From: Actinomycetes bacterium | GTDB taxonomy: Bacteria; Actinomycetota; Actinomycetes; Actinomycetales; Microbacteriaceae | Reading direction: 5' to 3' | NCBI GenBank assembly: GCA_023451265.1 | Contig: JAEYAG010000209.1 | Coordinates: 1 to 16,143 of the forward strand | DNA: 16,143 nucleotides | Part shown: positions 1 to 5,806 of the stretch, in pieces | How positions within the stretch are numbered: position 1 is the stretch's first letter | Layout of the letters: each line of letters opens with the position of its first letter | Program-made: the position numbers and the translations under genes | Notes under the pieces: model-generated | Database searches by the model: none | The model's input: the letters and a program-made list of their open reading frames with translations, nothing else | Told to the model about the DNA's origin: nothing

Positions 1-3
1 TCG

Positions 4-9
4 TATGCT
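4..9 (+). promoter_or_regulatory. Possible -10 box of the tRNA cluster
   Basis: TATGCT fits the actinobacterial -10 pattern TAnnnT and lies about 35 bases before tRNA-Glu. The -35 element would fall outside the window, so it cannot be confirmed. Confidence 0.3.
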
Positions 10-44
10 TGAGCGTCGGTAAGAATGAGCCTCCGGGTTCGCTC

Positions 45-117
45 GGCCCCATCGTTTAGCGGCCTAGGACGCCGCCCTTTCACGGCGGTAGCACGGGTTC
101 GAATCCCGTTGGGGTCA
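45..117 (+). tRNA. tRNA-Glu (anticodon TTC)
   Basis: A 73-base cloverleaf. The acceptor stem pairs 45-51 with 110-116 (one G-T pair), with discriminator A117. The anticodon stem CCGCC/GGCGG (72-76, 84-88) encloses the loop CTTTCAC with anticodon TTC at 79-81, and the T arm carries the standard TTCGAAT loop. CCA is not encoded. It is the first of three clustered tRNA genes on this strand, probably co-transcribed. Confidence 0.97.
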
Positions 118-144
118 CTCTCCGGCACACAATTGAATACGCAT

Positions 145-218
145 GGCCCTGTAGCGCAGTTGGTTAGCGTGCCGCCCTGTCACGGCGGAGGTCGCGGGTT
201 CAAGTCCCGTCAGGGTCG
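145..218 (+). tRNA. tRNA-Asp (anticodon GTC)
   Basis: A 74-base cloverleaf. The acceptor stem pairs 145-151 with 211-217, with discriminator G218, as expected for tRNA-Asp. The anticodon stem CCGCC/GGCGG encloses CTGTCAC, with GTC at 179-181. The T loop is TTCAAGT. CCA is not encoded. It begins 27 bases after tRNA-Glu. Confidence 0.97.
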
Positions 219-231
219 CTCTGAAGCGACG

Positions 232-256
232 GGCCCTTTCTTCGTGGAGGGCCTTT
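232..256 (+). terminator. Weak hairpin terminator or processing stem after tRNA-Asp
   Basis: GGCCCT (232-237) and AGGGCC (248-253) form a six-pair stem with a ten-base loop, followed only by TTT. The short T run makes it a weak intrinsic terminator. It could equally be an RNA-processing stem between tRNA-Asp and tRNA-Phe. Confidence 0.45.
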
Positions 257-282
257 CGTCTAGGACATGGCTCTCGCCATGC

Positions 283-355
283 GGCTCTGTAGCTCAGTTG
301 GTAGAGCGCACGACTGAAAATCGTGAGGTCACGGGATCGACGCCCGTCGGAGCCA
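283..355 (+). tRNA. tRNA-Phe (anticodon GAA)
   Basis: A 73-base cloverleaf. The acceptor stem pairs 283-289 with 348-354, with discriminator A355. The anticodon stem CACGA/TCGTG encloses CTGAAAA, with GAA at 316-318. The T-arm stem is ACGGG/CCCGT but its loop reads ATCGACG, so the usual T at position 54 is A, an uncommon base there. CCA is not encoded. It is the last tRNA of the cluster and is followed at once by a strong terminator. Confidence 0.95.
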
Positions 356-357
356 CT

Positions 358-400
358 GAACCCCCGAGGTGGCTTCTACACCGAGGGGGTTCTTTTTTTT
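358..400 (+). terminator. Intrinsic terminator of the tRNA cluster
   Basis: GAACCCCC (358-365) pairs with GGGGGTTC (385-392), followed by eight T residues (393-400). An inner GGTG/CACC pairing is possible. The loop contains TGGCTTCTACA (370-380), which recurs in the terminator loop at 4333-4343. Confidence 0.92.
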
Positions 401-428
401 GCCTGGTCGGCGTGGGTTTTTTCTGCTC

Positions 429-467
429 GGTCACTGAGCGAGCGTAGCGAGACGAAACGTCGCTCGC
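429..467. repeat. GAGCGAGCG...GAGACGAAACG palindromic intergenic motif
   Basis: The core reads GGTCACTGAGCGAGCG (429-444), then TAGCGAGACGAAACG. GCGAGCG (438-444) is the exact reverse complement of CGCTCGC (461-467), so the unit can fold into a hairpin. From memory, similar GAGCGAGCG-x-GCGAGACGAAACG strings are frequent between genes in Microbacteriaceae and relatives, which would make this a dispersed extragenic repeat. A genome-wide count would settle that. Confidence 0.5.
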
Positions 468-497
468 GGATACCAGCCACGGGTCGCGTGAGGCGAT

Positions 498-519
498 TGT
501 GCCGGGAATGTGCCGGGAA
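498..519. repeat. Perfect 11-base tandem repeat (TGTGCCGGGAA x2)
   Basis: TGTGCCGGGAA occurs at 498-508 and again immediately at 509-519. The second copy continues into CTC. The string GCCGGGAACTC (512-522) also occurs at 4230-4240, near the other edge of the accessory stretch. Such short direct repeats beside a tRNA could be arm-type sites of a lost integrase, but that is speculative. Confidence 0.6.
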
Positions 520-688
520 CTCCTCCGAAACGAGGGGGCGATGGGGCGCGCTCTTGCACAGAACGATGGCCGACGGTCACGACAGTCTGAGACACAGAGG
601 GCGCCGCAGGTCGCTCACGGACATCTCTTCCGTCCGCTGGATTCGACTCGGCTCGGTGCGGACCGCGCCACGTGCCCAGCAATACGGC

Positions 689-886
689 CTAATAGTCGAC
701 GTGCGCCTCGATCTCGATGTCATCTCGCGTGGCGGCCTCCGCCCAGGCGCGCAGCGATGACTTCAGTTCGCGGAGCAGCCAATCGGCGGGAAGCGGCGCG
801 GCGGCCTCGAGCGCAGCGAGTGCTCGCACGCGCTCATCGACGGTTCCTGTCAGCTCAGGAGGCTCAGCGATGTGGTTGTCGACCAT
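689..886 (-). CDS. 65-aa hypothetical protein
   Basis: A small acidic, Ala- and Leu-rich protein with no signal peptide or membrane segment. The middle (DERVRALAALEAAAP) and the C-terminal half (WLLRELKSSLRAWAEAA) look like two amphipathic helices. The ATG is preceded by GGAG at about eight bases, which supports this start. It begins 51 bases after the stop of the DyP peroxidase gene on the same strand and could be its operon partner. I do not recognise the family. A small helical regulator or partner protein is possible but unproven. Confidence 0.7.
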   Translation of the reverse strand: MVDNHIAEPPELTGTVDERVRALAALEAAAPLPADWLLRELKSSLRAWAEAATRDDIEIEAHVDY

Positions 887-937
887 TTCATACTCCGTAC
901 TCTTGTGTGGGCTTTCTCGGTGATCTCCGCGCGAAGC

Positions 938-1912
938 TCAGGCGGCATCCCCGCCGAGGTCTGCCAGGACGTCGGCGCTCGGTGCGAAGAAGGTCGATCC
1001 CGTCACGGCTGTCGAGAAGTCGAGGATGCGATCGTGCAGCCCCGGCGGGTCGCCGATGAACATGCGCTCGAGCATCTTCTCGATGACAGCGAGGAAGCGC
1101 GCGTATCCGATGAAGTAGGTGCCCATCTGGGTGCCGGGGCTGCCGAACGGCATGTTGTCACGCAGGATGTCCTGCTCCTCGCCGTCAGCGCCGGTGATCG
1201 TGGCGAGGGTCTTGTGCGCCTTCTGCCCGCTGGCGGCGTCGTCGAGCTCGACGTTGTCTGCCTTTCGGCGGCCGATGATCGCTTCCTGCTGTTCGGTGGT
1301 GAGGGCGTTCCACGCCGCGAGGGGATGAACGTACTTCTGCACGACGACGTAGCTGCCGCCCGCGCCCGCAGGGTCTTCCTCCCCCACGATCGTCGAGGCG
1401 GGAAGATCGGGCCCGACGGGGTTCGCCGTGCCGTCGACGAAGCCCAGCAGGTCCCTGGCATCGAAGTACCGAAACCCCTCCGTCTCGTCCTCGATGGAGA
1501 CCGCGTCGCCGAGGGCATCCATGAGGAGGCGCTCGAACTCGAACGTCAGGTCCCGCCGCCCGGACCGAATGTGGAACAGCAGATCGCCCGGAGTGCTCGG
1601 AGCCGTGTGGGACGCGCCCCGGAACTCTCGGAACGGATGCAGCTCCTGCGGCAACGGGCGCGCGGTGAGCTTCGGCCACACTTGGGCGCCGATCCCCACG
1701 ATGCACGAGAGCGCCGCGTCGAGGTCGCGGAACCCGACCGTCTTGATCAAGCCCGCCACGTCCGAGAGAACGTCCCGCACGATCTCGATCGCCTCGGGCG
1801 CATCGCGCACCGTGACCACCAGGAACACCGCCGACTGCGACAACGGCGCGTCGATGGCCTGCGCGTCCAGCGGCACCCGCCTGCTGAATGCCTCGGAAGC
1901 TCCATGTGCCAT
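938..1912 (-). CDS. DyP-type haem peroxidase, YfeX-like
   Basis: A dye-decolorizing peroxidase of 324 aa (E. coli YfeX has about 300). It oxidises substrates with H2O2 through a b-type haem. The GXXDG signature is GFVDG at 157-161, giving the distal Asp160. The proximal haem ligand is probably His233 (KAHKT) and the distal Arg is Arg251 in ILRDNMPFG, followed by the conserved GTYFIGYAR and FFAPS near the end. There is no Sec or Tat signal peptide, so it should be cytoplasmic, as in the YfeX branch. The C-terminus lacks an encapsulin-targeting tail and no encapsulin gene is nearby. GAGG about five bases before the ATG supports the start. It is divergent from the MFS gene at 2107. The physiological substrate is unknown. 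Confidence 0.95.
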   Translation of the reverse strand: MAHGASEAFSRRVPLDAQAIDAPLSQSAVFLVVTVRDAPEAIEIVRDVLSDVAGLIKTVGFRDLDAALSCIVGIGAQVWPKLTARPLPQELHPFREFRGASHTAPSTPGDLLFHIRSGRRDLTFEFERLLMDALGDAVSIEDETEGFRYFDARDLLGFVDGTANPVGPDLPASTIVGEEDPAGAGGSYVVVQKYVHPLAAWNALTTEQQEAIIGRRKADNVELDDAASGQKAHKTLATITGADGEEQDILRDNMPFGSPGTQMGTYFIGYARFLAVIEKMLERMFIGDPPGLHDRILDFSTAVTGSTFFAPSADVLADLGGDAA

Positions 1913-1961
1913 GCGTCCTCATCATCCCTTCACGCGGGTCGCGACCTGCGTCCGCTGTCTC

Positions 1962-1967
1962 ACTCTA
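1962..1967 (-). promoter_or_regulatory. Possible -10 box for the DyP gene
   Basis: On the minus strand this reads TAGAGT, a TAnnnT -10 match about 50 bases upstream of the DyP start. No clear -35 is seen at 16-18 bases, so this is weak. Confidence 0.3.
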
Positions 1968-2008
1968 CGAACCACGGTAGACGCCCGCTTTCGACGGGTG
2001 TCGGGAGA

Positions 2009-2037
2009 ACTCTGGATGAGAGTCGTGCGCCGCGCAC
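2009..2037. promoter_or_regulatory. Two adjacent inverted repeats between DyP and MFS genes
   Basis: ACTCT (2009-2013) and AGAGT (2019-2023) form a five-base dyad. Two bases later GTGCGC-C-GCGCAC (2025-2037) is a perfect 13-base palindrome. Both lie in the 194-base divergent intergenic region, 70-100 bases before the MFS start, a typical position for operators of TetR-like or MarR-like regulators. No regulator gene is in the window. Confidence 0.4.
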
Positions 2038-2106
2038 TGGCCGTGGGCATAGACAGGGAGCGATGCGCGTTCACCTCGACGCGCGCCGGAACAGGAGGCT
2101 GTTGTG

Positions 2107-3333
2107 ATGACCGACGTCCGCCCCACCGTCACCGGAGCACGCGCCCGGATCCCGCACGGCGTCGCGTTCTGGATCGTGGCGACCACGTTCCTCCTCGTGA
2201 TGGCGTACTCGACCGTTCCCACGCCGCTGTATCCGCTGTACCAGGACCTGGATCACTTCCCCGTGACCATGATCACCCTGATCTTCGCCGCATATGCGGT
2301 CGGAGTCGTCATCAGCCTCTTCTTCGTCGGGCACATCAGCGACTGGACCGGACGCCGCCGAATGCTGACGATCGCCGTGCTCGTCTCAGCCCTGTCGGCG
2401 GTGATGTTCTTGGTGTGGACGGACGTTCCGGGGCTGCTCGCCGCACGACTGATCAACGGCGTCAGCGTCGGCATCCTCACCGCGACCGCGACCGCGCACC
2501 TCGGGGAGTTGCGCGCGAAGGCGAAGCCGACCGAGGACGGCATCGTCGCCGCCTCCGTCGCCGGCGCCGCGAACCTCGGCGGCCTAGCGCTGGGTCCTCT
2601 GATCGGCGGACTGTTCGCCGAGTTCCTCCCGGACCCCCTCGTCCTCCCCCACGCCGTCTTCCTCGTCGTCCTCATCGTCTGCGCGATCGCCGTGACCGCC
2701 GTGCCCGAGACGGTCGACACCGTCGCCGCCGCGCGCACCTACCGCCCGCAGCGCCTGTCCGCCCCGGCCGCGTCACGCACGGTGTTCGTCGCCGCGGGTT
2801 TCGGCGCGTTCGCAGGTTTCGCCGTCTTCGGGCTGTTCACGTCGCTGGCTCCGACCATCCTCGTCGGCACCTTCGCTGCGCCCGATCATCTGCTGGCAGG
2901 GACGACGACCTTTGCGGTGTTTGCCGCGGCGGCTACCGGCCAAGTGGTGCTCGCGGGCCGCACGCGGCGCACGCAGTTGACGATCGCCACGATCTGCTGT
3001 GCGCTGGGGCTGACGGGCATCGCTGTGGGCGCGGTCATCGCCGTTCTCCCTGTCTTCCTCATCGGCGGCGTGGTCGCCGGGGTTGGGGTCGGCGTGCTCT
3101 TCAAGTCCGCCATCGCGACGGCCGCGAGCATCGCCGAACCGACCCGCCGCGGCGAGACCCTCGCACTGATCTTCCTCGTTGCGTACTGCGGACTCGCGCT
3201 GCCTGCCATCGCGATCGGCGTGGTGCTGACCTTCGCGCCGCAGACCCTCGTGCTCCTCGTGTTCGCGAGTCTCACCCTGATCGCAACAGTGTCCGCATCG
3301 CTCGTGATGCGACGCGGCGCCGACACCGCGTGA
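2107..3333 (+). CDS. MFS transporter, drug/metabolite efflux type
   Basis: A 408-aa integral membrane protein of the major facilitator superfamily with about 12 hydrophobic segments and a central hydrophilic loop near residues 195-215. Motif A is in the first cytoplasmic loop (GHISDWTGRRRML, about residues 75-87), and a Pro-rich VPTPLYPLY follows TM1, as in actinobacterial efflux-type MFS proteins. AGGAGG at 2093-2098 is eight bases before the ATG at 2107 but only five before the GTG at 2104, so the ATG is preferred. It is divergent from the peroxidase and ends nine bases before the convergent gene remnant at 3343. Probable proton-driven export, substrate not predictable. Confidence 0.93.
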   Translation: MTDVRPTVTGARARIPHGVAFWIVATTFLLVMAYSTVPTPLYPLYQDLDHFPVTMITLIFAAYAVGVVISLFFVGHISDWTGRRRMLTIAVLVSALSAVMFLVWTDVPGLLAARLINGVSVGILTATATAHLGELRAKAKPTEDGIVAASVAGAANLGGLALGPLIGGLFAEFLPDPLVLPHAVFLVVLIVCAIAVTAVPETVDTVAAARTYRPQRLSAPAASRTVFVAAGFGAFAGFAVFGLFTSLAPTILVGTFAAPDHLLAGTTTFAVFAAAATGQVVLAGRTRRTQLTIATICCALGLTGIAVGAVIAVLPVFLIGGVVAGVGVGVLFKSAIATAASIAEPTRRGETLALIFLVAYCGLALPAIAIGVVLTFAPQTLVLLVFASLTLIATVSASLVMRRGADTA

Positions 3334-3342
3334 GCCCCGGCC

Positions 3343-4032
3343 TCACCGCTCGGCTCGCCGGCCGCGCGGCGGTCGTACCGCGATCGGTGTCAGGTGCTCG
3401 ATGATCGGCGGATGGGTGCTCAGGGCGCGCGCTCGCTGAAGGAGGTCGGCGTCGAAACGGGTGTTGCGCGACTGGAGCTGATCGCGATGCTCACGCCACG
3501 ACCCCACGCGAAACACCTCGATGTACTCCCCGGGCGCACCGCTTCGCTGCAGCAGTCGCCACTGCCGCGCACCGGTCCGGTAGCGGCTCTGCTCGACCTC
3601 GCCCATAAGGCGCAGAAACTTGTCGGCGTCCTCGGCAGCGACGTCGTACCGCACCGTCACCAGGACGGCCGTCTCATCATGCTGCTGCGCCTGGGACGGG
3701 TCGGCGTCGAACGGGACGGTCTCGCGGCCGATGCCAGCGGTCGTCGCCAGCGGGCGAGCGAAGGTCGCGACGCCCAGCAGTGCGACGAGGATGCCGCCGG
3801 CCGTCAGCACCTCGGCGGCGCCGAAGATCGTCGCGAGCGCACCGCACAGCGCCGAGCCGAGCGCCGTGCCACCGAAGAGGACGAGCTGGTACAGCGACAG
3901 ACCGCGGGTAGGGACCCAGGTCGGCAGGAACGCCTGCACCGTCCCATTGATCGTCGCGATGACGCCGATCCACCCGAGCCCGGTGACCACCAGCAGCGGG
4001 AGCGCTATCAGAGCGAAGGTCCGCGGGTCTAT
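3343..4032 (-). pseudogene. 5'-truncated MFS_3 exporter with C-terminal monooxygenase-like domain
   Basis: Only the last part of an MFS_3 (EntS-like, PF05977) exporter remains. The frame holds about three transmembrane helices (ALIALPLLVVTGLGWIG, then the conserved RGLSLYQLVLFGGTALGS), followed by a linker and a soluble alpha/beta domain of roughly 110 residues (VLVTVRYDVAAEDADKFLRL ... WREHRDQ ... IIEHL), as in family members of about 520 aa. Roughly 300 N-terminal residues, including motif A and the first eight or nine helices, are missing. A GTG at 3988-3990 could start a 215-aa product, but it lies inside a helix and lacks a ribosome binding site. Homology-like sequence stops near 4032, where another coding fragment reading in a different frame ends. 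It is probably non-functional. Confidence 0.8.
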
Positions 4033-4223
4033 CGAGCTCTCCCGTCCTCCTGTTCGTGATGTCGGGCGATGAGTTCGTAATCCCGCTCATCGATCAAATG
4101 GACGAGGAAGGCGTACACGACGACATCGAAGCTGTTCGGCCGCTCCTCCCGGTCGTCCGCGGGGCCGGTCCTCTTGTACCGCGGCTCGTACCTCCAAGAT
4201 CGGAGCTGGCAAACGAGTGCCGG
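4029..4223 (-). pseudogene. Fragment of an unrecognised gene joined to the MFS_3 remnant
   Basis: On the minus strand an open stretch of about 64 codons runs from just after a stop at 4224-4226 to TAG at 4029-4031. More than 25 consecutive codons end in G or C, a strong coding signal here, and the product includes RYEPRYKRTGPADDREERP, a hydrophobic VVVYAFLVHLI segment and ends HHEQEDGRAR. It has no start codon with a ribosome binding site, so it looks like the 3' part of a gene that lost its 5' end or was frameshifted. Its last bases abut the point where the MFS_3 homology begins. I do not recognise the family. Confidence 0.5.
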
Positions 4224-4246
4224 TCACGGGCCGGGAACTCGGTTGA

Positions 4247-4318
4247 GACCATGGAGAACTAGCCATCACCAACGAGCACGACTTCCGCGGAATCGTGCGG
4301 CAATCGAGCATCAACTGA
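4247..4318 (+). pseudogene. Possible 3' tail of a lost plus-strand gene
   Basis: An open frame of 23 codons follows a stop at 4244-4246 and ends at TGA 4316-4318. Nearly every codon from 4262 onwards ends in G or C (peptide ITNEHDFRGIVRQSSIN), and a plus-strand terminator follows six bases later. The simplest reading is the surviving end of a gene whose body was deleted or displaced. It is short, so coincidence is possible. Confidence 0.35.
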
Positions 4319-4323
4319 CACCC

Positions 4324-4361
4324 ACCCTCGCCTGGCTTCTACATGGCGGGGGTTTTGCTTT
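4324..4361 (+). terminator. Intrinsic terminator resembling the tRNA-Phe terminator
   Basis: ACCCTCGCC (4324-4332) pairs with GGCGGGGGT (4345-4353) in a nine-pair stem with one T-G pair, followed by TTTTGCTTT. The loop TGGCTTCTACA (4333-4343) is identical to that of the tRNA-Phe terminator (370-380), and GGGGGTT follows at the same distance in both. No intact plus-strand gene precedes it. Confidence 0.8.
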
Positions 4362-4426
4362 GCCCCGGTGAGGGCGGGTTTCCGGTTCGAACATGTCCAC
4401 CGGGGGACTCTCCTTCTCTCGCTGAT

Positions 4427-5107
4427 CTACGACGAGAGCAGCGTCCGCCGCACGACCGCGGCGCTCCATATCCCCAGCAGCGCACCGGCAACGGTGTCCG
4501 AGATGTGGTGCTGCCCTCGGTAGACGCGCGAGAACGCGATCGCCCCGGGCAGTCCGTACCGCAGGAGCGGGCCGAGCACCCGGGCACCCCGGACGCCGTG
4601 GCGATCGAGGAGATCGGCGAGCGTGCCGTGGAGCGCGAACGCCGCCGCCGTGTGCCCCGACGGGAACGACGACGTCGCGTGCGGCTGCTCGGGACGCGAC
4701 ACGCCCCCGGGTCGCGGCCGTCGCACGAGGGCCGCGGATGCCACGAAGCACGCCGTCTCGAGCGTGAGCGCCGCGACGGGTGCGGCCGCCGCGCGGCCGT
4801 TGCGCGTCAGCATCCACGTGACGCCGCTCCAGATCGCCCCGTTCGCGATCGTCTGCGGCACGCCGGAGTACCACGACAAGGGTGCCGTGACGCGGTCGAC
4901 GGGCTCGCGCCTTCCGGTGGCATCAGAGGCATCCACGGACCCGGCATCCGCGCCGGCCGGAACGTGCCCGAACGCGGTCTGCATCGCGCGTACCGCCCGA
5001 TCCTCATGCGGATCGTCACCGTCGAACAGCCGGATCGTCCGGCCCACGGCCGTGAGCACCGCGATCGCGCCGAGCGCGGGCAACACGACGGTGCGCAGCA
5101 ACGACAT
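4427..5107 (-). CDS. PAP2-family phosphatase
   Basis: A 226-aa membrane-associated phosphatase of the PAP2 superfamily, which hydrolyses lipid phosphates or pyrophosphates such as phosphatidic acid or polyprenyl diphosphates. The three motifs are present: RRPRP at 129-133 (motif 1), SFPSGHT with PSGH at 149-152 (motif 2, His152), and SRVYRGQH at 193-200 (motif 3, Arg194 and His200). The Lys that normally opens motif 1 (K-x6-RP) is Ala125, an unusual change. Hydrophobic segments lie at the N-terminus, near 86-100, 110-128 and 205-220. The ribosome binding site is weak. It is divergent, with a 42-base gap, from the methyltransferase pseudogene. Confidence 0.9.
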   Translation of the reverse strand: MSLLRTVVLPALGAIAVLTAVGRTIRLFDGDDPHEDRAVRAMQTAFGHVPAGADAGSVDASDATGRREPVDRVTAPLSWYSGVPQTIANGAIWSGVTWMLTRNGRAAAAPVAALTLETACFVASAALVRRPRPGGVSRPEQPHATSSFPSGHTAAAFALHGTLADLLDRHGVRGARVLGPLLRYGLPGAIAFSRVYRGQHHISDTVAGALLGIWSAAVVRRTLLSS

Positions 5108-5137
5108 GCCCGAAGACTACTGCGGACGCGCCCTCGA

Positions 5138-5149
5138 TAGCCTCGCTCT
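5138..5149 (+). promoter_or_regulatory. Leaderless -10 box of the methyltransferase remnant
   Basis: TAGCCT (5138-5143) is exactly six bases from the GTG at 5150, so transcription would begin at or next to the start codon. The same TAnnnT-N6-start spacing occurs at 10735 and 11047. Confidence 0.5.
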
Positions 5150-5549
5150 GTGACAGACACGACCGCCGCCTCGCCGGGCCACCCACCCCGGCATCCGCTT
5201 CGACGTGGCGAGCATCGACGCGATCGACGAGCCCGACGGGGCTCTCGGCGGCGTCCTGGCGTGGTTCTCGACCATCCACCACGACCCGTCACGCATCGGC
5301 GTTCCCCTCGCCGAGTTCGCGCGGACGCTCCGCCCCGGCGGCAGCCTCCTGCTCGGATACTTCGACGGCGACGCGCTCGAGGCGTTCGATCACGCGATCG
5401 CGCCCGCCTACCGCTGGCCCGCGTACCTTCTGGAACGAGCGCTCGAGGATGCCGGGTTCCGCGTCATGGAGGTCCACGGCCGCGCGGAACGCGGGCTCCG
5501 GCCGGTCGGGGCGATCCGCTGCGAGCGCCCCGGCGCACGAGTGCCGTAG
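5150..5549 (+). pseudogene. Class I SAM-dependent methyltransferase, internally deleted
   Basis: The 3' part encodes the second half of a class I methyltransferase: FDVASIDAIDEPDGALGGVL (motif II/III region), AWFSTIHHDP, EFARTLRPGGSLLLGYFDG and the C-terminal LLERALEDAGFRVMEVHGR. The 5' part (GTG at 5150, MTDTTAAS) is a plausible family N-terminus but in another frame. About 80 residues that should lie between, including the SAM-binding GxGxG motif I, are gone, with the join near 5185-5195. An internal GTG (5205) could give 114 aa without a cofactor site. It is therefore called a pseudogene created by a frame-shifting deletion. Confidence 0.75.
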
Positions 5550-5585
5550 CTCCCGGGGGCAGGTCGATGGGCACCGCGCCGCCGG

Positions 5586-5711
5586 TCACGCCCCCTTGCG
5601 CGGCTTGATGAGGTCCGACCCGCGTTTCGCGCGCTTGGCGGCCCTCTTCTCCTTGATCGAGGCCTGCGCGACCTTCTTCGTTCCGCGTGCGTTCGGCGAC
5701 TTACCGGACAT
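5586..5711 (-). CDS. 41-aa Lys/Arg-rich small protein
   Basis: A very basic 41-residue protein (MSGKSPNARGTKKVAQASIKE, then KRAAKRAKRGSDL and IKPRKGA) with no cysteines or hydrophobic segment. Small proteins of this kind, with a TKK...S(I/L)KEKRAAK core, recur in actinobacteria as conserved hypotheticals, and I recall the pattern but not a function. The strong positive charge suggests nucleic-acid or ribosome binding (inference). A minus-strand promoter (5756-5783) lies about 45 bases upstream and supports this start over longer versions of the same frame. Confidence 0.75.
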   Translation of the reverse strand: MSGKSPNARGTKKVAQASIKEKRAAKRAKRGSDLIKPRKGA

Positions 5712-5755
5712 GACGACCTGCTTCCCCTGGTTGTTGGCTGGCGGGTGAACCCCCG

Positions 5756-5783
5756 ACCATAACCACTTCCCAGAGGAAGTCAA
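5756..5783 (-). promoter_or_regulatory. Promoter of the small basic protein with a palindrome in its spacer
   Basis: Read on the minus strand, TTGACT (5778-5783) is 16 bases from TATGGT (5756-5761), a near-consensus sigma-70-type promoter. ACTTCC-CAGA-GGAAGT (5765-5780) is a perfect six-base inverted repeat filling the spacer and overlapping the -35, an ideal site for a repressor or a MerR-like factor. Confidence 0.65.
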
Positions 5784-5806
5784 CTGACGCAGAAAAACCC
5801 CGCGAC

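Larger units (their letters stand above)
401..688. other. Gene-free segment downstream of tRNA-Phe
   Basis: I see no convincing gene in these 288 bases. Open frames here are short, Arg-rich and lack ribosome binding sites. The segment holds a GCGAGCG-type palindromic repeat and an 11-base tandem repeat, listed separately. Its position directly after a tRNA is where integrative elements often leave attachment-site debris, but no integrase or obvious integrase remnant is visible. Confidence 0.55.

Noticed and set aside
872..2107. Plus-strand open frame of 411 codons
   Set aside because: Antisense of the DyP peroxidase, whose haem and catalytic motifs are unambiguous on the minus strand.
1428..3404. 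Plus-strand open frame of 658 codons
   Set aside because: Overlaps the DyP gene antisense and the MFS gene in another frame. Arg-rich tail, no domain.
3394..4059. Plus-strand 221-codon frame opposite the MFS_3 remnant
   Set aside because: The minus strand shows family-specific helices and the C-terminal domain. The plus frame gives an Arg/Gln-rich product without features.
4222..4230. GGTCACGGG match to the tRNA-Phe 3' half (327-335)
   Set aside because: Nine bases only, not extended into the T loop or acceptor stem, so too weak to call an attachment-site duplicate.
4056..4262. Plus-strand 68-codon frame (MMSGDEFVIPLIDQMDEE)
   Set aside because: No ribosome binding site, and codon third-position bias is much stronger on the minus-strand fragment at the same place.
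401..4360. Complete integrative element or prophage
   Set aside because: No integrase, excisionase, replication or phage gene is visible. Only suggestive repeats remain, so this is reported as a hypothesis and not as a mobile element.
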